Below, piece after piece: positions 58,347-64,000 of a DNA stretch of 64,000 nucleotides; the stretch's first letter is position 1, and each line of letters opens with the position of its first letter. The notes below the pieces were generated by a model. The model saw nothing but the letters and a program-made list of their open reading frames with translations, searched no databases and was not told the DNA's origin. The position numbers were made by a program, and so were the translations under genes. The stretch lies in NCBI GenBank assembly GCA_963729275.1, contig CAVSNH010000013.1:1-64000 (forward strand), read 5' to 3'. The stretch comes from CAVSNH01 sp963729275. GTDB lineage: Bacteria; Actinomycetota; Acidimicrobiia; Acidimicrobiales; RAAP-2.

Positions 58347-59456
58347 TCACGAGAAGGTGAGCACGCCGCGGGCCAGCTTGCCCGCCTCCATGTCCTCCAC
58401 GATCTCGCGGAAACCTTCGAGCGGCCGCTGCTCGGTGACCAGCTCGTCGAGCATCAACCGCCCGGACTGGTACAGCTCGACCATGAGCGGGATGTCGTGA
58501 TGCGGGCGCGACGAGCCGTACCGGCAACCGAGAAGACCGCGGTCGACATAGGCCAGGGCGTTGACGTCGACGGACACCTCCGTCCCCTGCGGGGGGATGC
58601 CGATGGCCAGGGCCGTCCCGCCCCAGTCGAGGACGTCGAGGGCGGCGCGAAGGACAGCCGGGTGACCGACGCAGTCGAACGACCAGGTGACACCACCGGT
58701 CCACCCGAGCGCCCCCGAGACGCGGTCGGGACCGGGGGGAACGATGGCGCGCACGGCTTTGACCGGGTCGCCGTCCGAGGCATCGACGAAGTGGGTGGCA
58801 CCGAACTGCCGGGCCAGGTCCTCCTTGGATGCCAGGGTGTCGACGGCCACGATGCGGCTCGCCCCGGCCAGCCGCAGGCCCTGGATCACGTTGAGGCCCA
58901 CCCCACCGACCCCGAAGACGGCGGAAGTCTCGCCCGGCGACACCCGGGCCCGGTTGAGGACGGCGCCCACTCCGGTGACGACACCGCAGCCGATGAGGCA
59001 CGCAGAGGTCAGCGGCACCTCCTTGTCGATCTTGACCGCCTGGACCTCCTTCACGATGGTCGACTCGCAGAACACCGAGGTCGCCGCGAAGTTGGAGGCC
59101 GGCTCGCCCCGATAGGTAAACGGCGTGGACACGTTGCCGAGCGTCTTGATGCACCAGGTGGGATGTCCCGTCGCGCACGCCCGGCACGTCCCACACGAGG
59201 CCAGGGTGGCGATGACCACGTGGTCGCCGACGGCCACCGAGCGGACTTCGGAGCCGACCGCCTCGACGATGCCCGCCCCCTCGTGGCCGAGGACCGATGG
59301 TGCTTTCCAGGGGATGGTCCCGTTGATGACCGACAGGTCGCTGTGGCACACGCCGGCCGCCACCATCGAGACCCGCACCTCGGTCGGGCCGGGGTCGCGA
59401 ACCTCGAGCGCGTCGGTGACCTCGGCTCCTTCACCCGTATAGACGATGCCTCGCAC
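58347..59456 (-). CDS. Zinc-dependent alcohol dehydrogenase
   Basis: A 369-aa medium-chain dehydrogenase of the class III/NDMA-dependent-like group. Catalytic zinc ligands are in AAGVCHSD and VLGHEGAGIV; structural zinc Cys residues in LASCGTCRACATGHPTWC; the NAD motif is FGVGGVGLNVIQG. The GTG at 59456 is preferred because GGAAGGAA lies just upstream; the frame runs 12 codons further. It oxidises an alcohol to an aldehyde or a related substrate. It follows fadD3 on the same strand with an 87-bp gap and may be co-transcribed. Confidence 0.92.
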   Translation of the reverse strand: MRGIVYTGEGAEVTDALEVRDPGPTEVRVSMVAAGVCHSDLSVINGTIPWKAPSVLGHEGAGIVEAVGSEVRSVAVGDHVVIATLASCGTCRACATGHPTWCIKTLGNVSTPFTYRGEPASNFAATSVFCESTIVKEVQAVKIDKEVPLTSACLIGCGVVTGVGAVLNRARVSPGETSAVFGVGGVGLNVIQGLRLAGASRIVAVDTLASKEDLARQFGATHFVDASDGDPVKAVRAIVPPGPDRVSGALGWTGGVTWSFDCVGHPAVLRAALDVLDWGGTALAIGIPPQGTEVSVDVNALAYVDRGLLGCRYGSSRPHHDIPLMVELYQSGRLMLDELVTEQRPLEGFREIVEDMEAGKLARGVLTFS

Positions 59457-59543
59457 GGCGGGTTCCTTCCTCTCGTTGCTTTCGATCAGCACTGGGCACC
59501 GGCCCGGGCGTGACGCCGCAGCCGTGTCCTCTTGCGGTGGCCG

Positions 59544-61244
59544 TCAACGGCGTGGCCCCGCCCCCGCTCCAGCCGGTTCACCGAACTCCTCGCGCAGTTC
59601 GCGCTTCAACACCTTGCCGCTGGCGTTGGTCGGCAGCTCATCGACAACCCGGACCCCCCGCGGCACCTTGAAGTTGGCCAGGCGCTCGGATGCCCACTCG
59701 ACGAGCTGGCGCTCGATGACGTCAGGGGCGGCTTCCTCGGCCGGGACCACCACGGCCAGGCCGACCTCGCCCAACCGGGCGTCGGGCACGCCGATCACCG
59801 CTAATTGCATCACCAACGGGTGGGCGCGGAGGCAGGCCTCGACTTCGGCCGGGTACACGTTGAATCCGCCGCTCACGTACATGTCCTTCAACCGATCGGT
59901 GACCTGCACGTTGCCGGCCGCGTCCATCACCCCGATGTCGCCGGTGTGCAGCCAGCCGTCACGGTCGATGGCCTCGTCAGTGGCGTCGGCGTCGTTGAAG
60001 TAGCCCTGCATGACGTTGTAGCCATGCACCACGATCTCACCCGGCTGCCCGAACCCCACCTCGCCACCGTCGGGGTCGATGATGCGCACCTCGACGTCGG
60101 GGATGGCCCGACCCGAGGTGGACGCCACCACCTCGGCGGGGTCGCCGCGCCGGCACATGGTCACGGTGCCGGTGGCCTCGGTGAGCCCGTAGGCGGTGAG
60201 CACTGTCTCCACGCCTAGCTCGTCGTTGAGCCGCTCGATGAGCTCGACGGGGACCACCGCGGCCCCGGTCACCACCAGTCGGAGCGACGAGAGGTCGAAG
60301 CTGGAGCGATCGGGGTGGTCGAGGATGGCCTGGAAGATGGTGGGCGGGCCCGGGAGCACGGTGACGTGGTCCTCGGCGATGCGATGCAGCACACGCTCGG
60401 TGTCGAAGACCGGCTCAGGCAGGATGGTGGCCCCGGCCATGAGGCAGGCCAGGATCCCGGCCTTGTACCCGAAGGTGTGAAAGAAGGGGTTCACCACCAG
60501 ATACCGGTCGCCCCGGCGGAGGCCGACCACTTCGGTCCAGGTGGCGAAGGTCCGCAGCGTCTGCCCGTGGGTCGACATGGCCCCCTTCGGATGCCCGGTC
60601 GTGCCCGAGGTGAAGATCAGGTCGGACATGTCGCCCGAGGTAATCGAGGCGGTGCGTCCGGCGGCCACGTCGGCCGAGCACACACTCGCCTCGCGGAGGA
60701 AGTCGTCCCATTCGATCGTCGGGTCGCCCCGCGTTGACCGGGACGAGCCCGCGGGCCCGGAGACTCCGTCACCGGAACGAAGGACCACCACCCGTTCGAG
60801 TTCGGGTAAAGGCTCCCCCTCGGCCACCGCCTGCTCGAGCAGCTTGGGGTAGTCGGTCCCGAGGAAGCCCTCGACGGTGAAGAGCAGCCGCGCCCCCGAG
60901 GCCCGCAGGATGTAGGCCGCCTCGGCGCCCCGGTACCGGGTATTGAGCGGCACGAGCAGGGCGCCGGCCGCCACCGCGCCCAGCGCGGCTTCGACCCACT
61001 CCGCACAGTTCGGCGCCCAGATGGCCACCCGGTCGCCCCGCTCTATGCCGTTGGCCACAAGGCACCGGCTGGCGGCCAAGACCCGCTCGGCCAGCCCATC
61101 GAAGGTCAGTCGGGTGACGGTACCGCCGGGCCCACTGGCGTCCACGACGGCGTCGGCATCACTGAACCGGGCGGCGGCGTCCTCGACCAGGCCCGGGATG
61201 GAGCCCCACTGCAGGTCACCGCGGGGATCGATCACATCTGACAC
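59544..61244 (-). CDS. fadD3: HIP-CoA ligase FadD3 (probable)
   Basis: A 566-aa acyl-CoA synthetase. The P-loop is LIFTSGTTGHPKGAMSTH, then AYGLTEATGTVTM, GWLHTGDIGVMDAAGNVQVTDRLKDMYVSGGFNVYPAEVE, and catalytic Lys in PTNASGKVLKRELRE. FadD3 of mycobacteria attaches CoA to HIP, the C/D-ring remnant of steroids. The assignment rests on sequence feel plus the neighbourhood: in M. tuberculosis fadD3 adjoins fadE30 and ipdF (Rv3559c-Rv3561), the same three genes found here. It lies 45 bp after the ipdF homologue. Confidence 0.8.
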   Translation of the reverse strand: MSDVIDPRGDLQWGSIPGLVEDAAARFSDADAVVDASGPGGTVTRLTFDGLAERVLAASRCLVANGIERGDRVAIWAPNCAEWVEAALGAVAAGALLVPLNTRYRGAEAAYILRASGARLLFTVEGFLGTDYPKLLEQAVAEGEPLPELERVVVLRSGDGVSGPAGSSRSTRGDPTIEWDDFLREASVCSADVAAGRTASITSGDMSDLIFTSGTTGHPKGAMSTHGQTLRTFATWTEVVGLRRGDRYLVVNPFFHTFGYKAGILACLMAGATILPEPVFDTERVLHRIAEDHVTVLPGPPTIFQAILDHPDRSSFDLSSLRLVVTGAAVVPVELIERLNDELGVETVLTAYGLTEATGTVTMCRRGDPAEVVASTSGRAIPDVEVRIIDPDGGEVGFGQPGEIVVHGYNVMQGYFNDADATDEAIDRDGWLHTGDIGVMDAAGNVQVTDRLKDMYVSGGFNVYPAEVEACLRAHPLVMQLAVIGVPDARLGEVGLAVVVPAEEAAPDVIERQLVEWASERLANFKVPRGVRVVDELPTNASGKVLKRELREEFGEPAGAGAGPRR

Positions 61245-61289
61245 AGCGTCAGAGGGTAGTGCACGCTCCTCGACTGCCCGCCGGCCGGA

Positions 61290-62072
61290 TCAGGGGTGCT
61301 GACTGCTGACCGATACCACCTCGCCGGTCATGAACGTGGCGTAGTCGCTGGCCAGGAACACGATGACGTTGGCCACCTCCCACACCTCGGCACTGCGGCC
61401 CCACACCTCGCGGCCGGCCAGCTCGGCCAAATGCTCGTCGCTCATCACCCGGTTGAGGAAGGGATGGATGGCGAGGCTGGGCGACACGGCGTTGACCCGG
61501 ACACCGTGGGGGGCGGCCTCGACCGCGCTGCACCGGGTCAGGGCCATCACCCCGGCCTTGGCCGCGGCGTAGTGGGCCTGGCCGGCCTGGGCCCGCCAGG
61601 CGAGCACCGAGGCGTTGTTGACGATGACCCCGCCGGCAGCCTGGTCGTAGAAGTGGCGGAGGGCCGCCCTCGTGCACCGGAACGTTCCGGTCAAGGTTAC
61701 GTCCAGCACGGTGGCCCACTGCTCGTCGGACATGTCCACGATCTCGACTTGGCCGCCGAGTCCGGCGTTGTTGACGGCCACGTCGAAGCGACCGTGGTGC
61801 CGCGCCGCCTCGTCGTAGAGGTTTTGGACCTGGGCCTCGTCGGTCACGTCGCAGGAGACGGCGAGGGGCCGCGTCCCCGACAGCTCGGCCAGAGCGTCGG
61901 CGGACTCTGCGAGGCGTCGCTCGTGGGCGTCGGAGACCACGACGGTGGCTCCCTCCTCGATGCACCGTCGGGCGGTGGCGAAGCCGATGCCGGTCCCGGC
62001 CGCTGCCGTGATGACCACGACCTTGCCGTCGAGCAGCCCGTGGCCAGCAGGCGGGGTTGGCAGCGCGCTCAC
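61290..62072 (-). CDS. ipdF: SDR, IpdF-like (5-hydroxy-HIP-CoA dehydrogenase)
   Basis: A 260-aa SDR with the unusual glycine motif ITAAAGTGIGFATARR, NNAGLGGQVEIVDM, catalytic NNASVLAWRAQAGQAHYAAAKAGVMALTR (Ser, Tyr, Lys) and the ending TGEVVSVSSQHP. These are characteristic of Rv3559c/IpdF, which oxidises the ring hydroxyl of the HIP-CoA intermediate during steroid degradation. Its start overlaps the fadE30 stop by 4 bp, as expected for one operon. Confidence 0.82.
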   Translation of the reverse strand: MSALPTPPAGHGLLDGKVVVITAAAGTGIGFATARRCIEEGATVVVSDAHERRLAESADALAELSGTRPLAVSCDVTDEAQVQNLYDEAARHHGRFDVAVNNAGLGGQVEIVDMSDEQWATVLDVTLTGTFRCTRAALRHFYDQAAGGVIVNNASVLAWRAQAGQAHYAAAKAGVMALTRCSAVEAAPHGVRVNAVSPSLAIHPFLNRVMSDEHLAELAGREVWGRSAEVWEVANVIVFLASDYATFMTGEVVSVSSQHP

Positions 62073-63259
62073 TGGTTCGACCCCTTGGGTTCGCCGGGCA
62101 GTCCGAGGACCCGCTCACCGATGATGTTGCGCTGGATCTGGTTGGAGCCCCCGTAGATGGTCTCTGCCCGGCTGAAGAGGAACGTGCGCTGCCAGTCGTC
62201 GAGCTCGCCGTGGCCCCCCGGGGTGACCTGCCCGCCGAGGCCGGCCACGTCCATGGCCGTCTCACCGAGCCGCCGGTGCCAGGAGGCCCAGTAGAGCTTG
62301 GCGATCGATGCCTCGGGCGGTGCGCTCGGGCCGTCGACGCCGGACAGGCTGCGCAGTGTGTTGAGCCGCATGATCTCGAGCTCGGTCCACGCCCGGGCCA
62401 GACGGTCCCGGACGTTGGCATCGCCACTGCGGCCGGCGCAGCCGGCGTCGGAGACGAGCTGGTCGAGCTCCCGGCGGAAGGTGAGCTGATGACCGAGGAG
62501 CCCGACGCCGCGCTCGAAGGCGAGAGTGGCGAGCGCCACCCGCCAGCCGTCACCGACGTCGCCGACCACGTTGTCGAGCTCGGTCCGGGCGCCGTCGAAG
62601 AACACTTCGTTGAACTCAGACGTCCCCGTCAGCTGGGTGATGGGGCGCACCTCGACGCCAGGTTGGTCCATGGGCACGAGCAGATAGGACAGTCCGCGGT
62701 GCCGAGCCGAGCCGGGATCCGTCCGGCACAGCACGAAGCACCAATCGGCCTGATGGGCGAGGGAGGTCCAGACCTTCTGGCCGGTGACGATCCACTGGTC
62801 GCCGTCCCGCTCGGCCCGGGTGCGCACGTTGGCCAGGTCGCTTCCGGCGTCGGGCTCCGAATAGCCCTGGCACCAGAGCTCGGTGCCGGCCACGATGGGC
62901 GGGAGGAACCGATCCTTCTGTGCGGCCGTCCCGTAATGGATGATCGTGGGGCCGATAAGGCCCTCCCCCATCACGCCGACCCGGCCAGGGGCGGCCGCCC
63001 TCACGTATTCCTCGTTGAAGATCACCTGCTGGGCGACCGACGCGCCGCGGCCTCTGTACTCGGGTGGCCAGCCGATGCAGGTCCACCCACCTTCGGCCAG
63101 CACCCGTTCCCACGCCAGCCGCGTCTCGAAGCCGAAGGTCTCGTCCCCCGACCCGCCCCGCCCGCCGAGGGCGGCGAACTCACCGACCACGTGGGCGTCG
63201 AGCCACGAGCGCACCTCCTTTCGGAAGGCCTCGTCCTCGGGTCGGTCTCGCAGGTCCAT
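62069..63259 (-). CDS. fadE30: Acyl-CoA dehydrogenase, FadE30-like
   Basis: A 396-aa FAD enzyme: GWPPEYRGRGASVAQQVIFNEEYVRA, CQGYSEPDAGSDLANVRTRAERDGDQW, GQKVWTSLAHQADWCFVLCRTD, and the C-terminal AETIYGGSNQIQRNIIGERVLGLP. FadE30 dehydrogenates 5-hydroxy-HIP-CoA in the steroid C/D-ring pathway. The link to this role comes from the operon with IpdF and FadD3 homologues. The ATG at 63259 opens MDLRDRPEDEAFRKEV; the frame continues far upstream as a shadow over the divergent msrB promoter. Confidence 0.83.
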   Translation of the reverse strand: MDLRDRPEDEAFRKEVRSWLDAHVVGEFAALGGRGGSGDETFGFETRLAWERVLAEGGWTCIGWPPEYRGRGASVAQQVIFNEEYVRAAAPGRVGVMGEGLIGPTIIHYGTAAQKDRFLPPIVAGTELWCQGYSEPDAGSDLANVRTRAERDGDQWIVTGQKVWTSLAHQADWCFVLCRTDPGSARHRGLSYLLVPMDQPGVEVRPITQLTGTSEFNEVFFDGARTELDNVVGDVGDGWRVALATLAFERGVGLLGHQLTFRRELDQLVSDAGCAGRSGDANVRDRLARAWTELEIMRLNTLRSLSGVDGPSAPPEASIAKLYWASWHRRLGETAMDVAGLGGQVTPGGHGELDDWQRTFLFSRAETIYGGSNQIQRNIIGERVLGLPGEPKGSNQ

Positions 63260-63484
63260 GGCGCCGGTTCCTCGAGCGCTGGCGGCGCCGGTGGCGAGCG
63301 CCCCGGCTGACGGGACGTTACCAAAGGGGCTCCGACGGACTCCTGGAACGCGCCCGGACCCGGACCGGGAACACCGATCCGGGTTGTCGTGTTCGATGTG
63401 GTGACTGGGCGGAAGGTCGGCGTCGGGAGCAGCCCGGTTCCCCACCGCCACAGTGAGCGCAGTAAGGAGCAGTAAGGAGGAGAG

Positions 63485-63928
63485 ATGGCCGACAGCGAAA
63501 GCAGTGGAACCGAGACCCGGCGAATCGACTTGAGTGACGAGGAGTGGCGCACGCGCCTTTCGCCCGAGCGTTATGCCGTCCTCCGCCAGAAGGGAACCGA
63601 ACCGGCCTGGTCGGGTGAGCTGTTGCACGTGGAGGGCACCGGCATGTTCACCTGCGCCGGGTGCGGGGCGGAGCTCTTCTCGAGCGACACCAAATTCGAG
63701 TCGGGCTCCGGCTGGCCGAGCTTCTACCAGGCGGTCGCCGACGGGACCATCGAGGAGCACCAGGACAAGAGCTTCGGCATGCGACGCACGGAGATCACCT
63801 GCGCTCGTTGCGGTGGGCACCTCGGGCACGTCTTTCCCGACGGGCCGGCGCCCACCGGCCAGCGCTACTGCGTGAACTCGCTGTCCCTCGACTACAAGCC
63901 CGAGACGGAGTCGCGCTCGACGTCTTGA
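63485..63928 (+). CDS. msrB: Peptide-methionine (R)-S-oxide reductase MsrB
   Basis: A 147-aa MsrB that repairs methionine-R-sulfoxide in proteins using thioredoxin. Two CxxC zinc motifs (C57/C60 in FTCAGCGAELF; C106/C109 in ITCARCGGHLGHVF) frame the fold. The catalytic Cys129 is in GQRYCVNSLSLDY and the SGSGWPSFY motif is intact. AAGGAGGAGAG precedes the ATG. It is divergent from fadE30 across a 225-bp spacer. Confidence 0.97.
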   Translation: MADSESSGTETRRIDLSDEEWRTRLSPERYAVLRQKGTEPAWSGELLHVEGTGMFTCAGCGAELFSSDTKFESGSGWPSFYQAVADGTIEEHQDKSFGMRRTEITCARCGGHLGHVFPDGPAPTGQRYCVNSLSLDYKPETESRSTS

Positions 63929-64000
63929 CCCTCGAGTGAGCCCCGGCTGACCGGGGCCTCGCCGGTCACCGAGCCGGAGGCGCGCTTGGGCGAGGAGGCG
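63929..64000. other. Window end, no gene visible
   Basis: 72 bp after msrB with no supported feature. A gene on the minus strand could begin beyond the edge. Confidence 0.3.

Noticed and set aside
1..64000. CRISPR array
   Set aside because: No repeated 24-40 bp units with regular unique spacers were seen; the only regular arrays are short tandem repeats and the 22-bp triplet repeat.

Overview
The window is 64 kb of GC-rich DNA from a high-GC actinobacterium. The catabolic genes, the F420/PPOX-type oxidoreductases, the mycobacterial-style steroid genes (FadD3, FadE30 and IpdF homologues) and the actinobacterial Kdp locus all fit. I would guess Acidimicrobiia, but that placement is inference; no rRNA or taxonomic marker is present.

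Region 1 (about 1-17.6 kb) is an accessory, mobile-rich stretch. It holds a decayed IS110-family element; a second IS110/IS1111-like element whose transposase gene is split by a group II intron carrying its own reverse transcriptase/maturase; a pair of tyrosine recombinases, one truncated before its catalytic tyrosine; a decayed IS30 element with readable inverted repeats; and an IS481-like remnant. Between them lie small cargo genes (RidA-like, alpha/beta hydrolase, DUF952, hemerythrin, methyltransferase, sulfotransferase, lipoprotein). Several noncoding gaps carry structure: paired perfect DnaA boxes with three direct repeats and a long hairpin (12.67-13.04 kb), and three 22-bp direct repeats (17.24-17.30 kb). 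The region ends at a tRNA cluster (Arg-TCT, His-GTG, Lys-CTT).

Region 2 (17.6-28.5 kb) looks like ordinary chromosome: an MMPL exporter, a membrane protein, an aldose-1-epimerase relative, SurE, two alpha/beta hydrolases, a nitrilase-family amidase, ArfB, an SDR, a GNAT acetyltransferase and a lipoprotein.

Region 3 (28.5-39.7 kb) is a complete potassium-uptake locus. Leftward runs a short membrane peptide, kdpF, kdpA, kdpB, kdpC and a stand-alone KdpD N-terminal protein. Rightward, from the same short intergenic region, runs a KdpD-like sensor kinase lacking the N-terminal half, the response regulator KdpE, and then a full-length KdpD. The sensory system is therefore duplicated and partly split.

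Region 4 (39.7-45.4 kb) holds a methyltransferase/uracil-DNA-glycosylase fusion, an ABM protein, a PPOX oxidoreductase, DUF4031, rhodanese, a multidomain diguanylate cyclase and a VOC protein.

Region 5 (45.4-63.3 kb) is a catabolic block: a paired acyl-CoA dehydrogenase set divergent from a thiolase, with a KstR-like operator between them; a ureohydrolase; a P450; an overlapping operon of AMP-dependent ligase, unknown protein, AMP-dependent ligase and SDR; a questin-oxidase-like/PPOX pair behind a MerR-type promoter; a zinc alcohol dehydrogenase; and an FadE30-IpdF-FadD3 set that in mycobacteria acts on the steroid C/D-ring remnant (HIP). MsrB closes the window.
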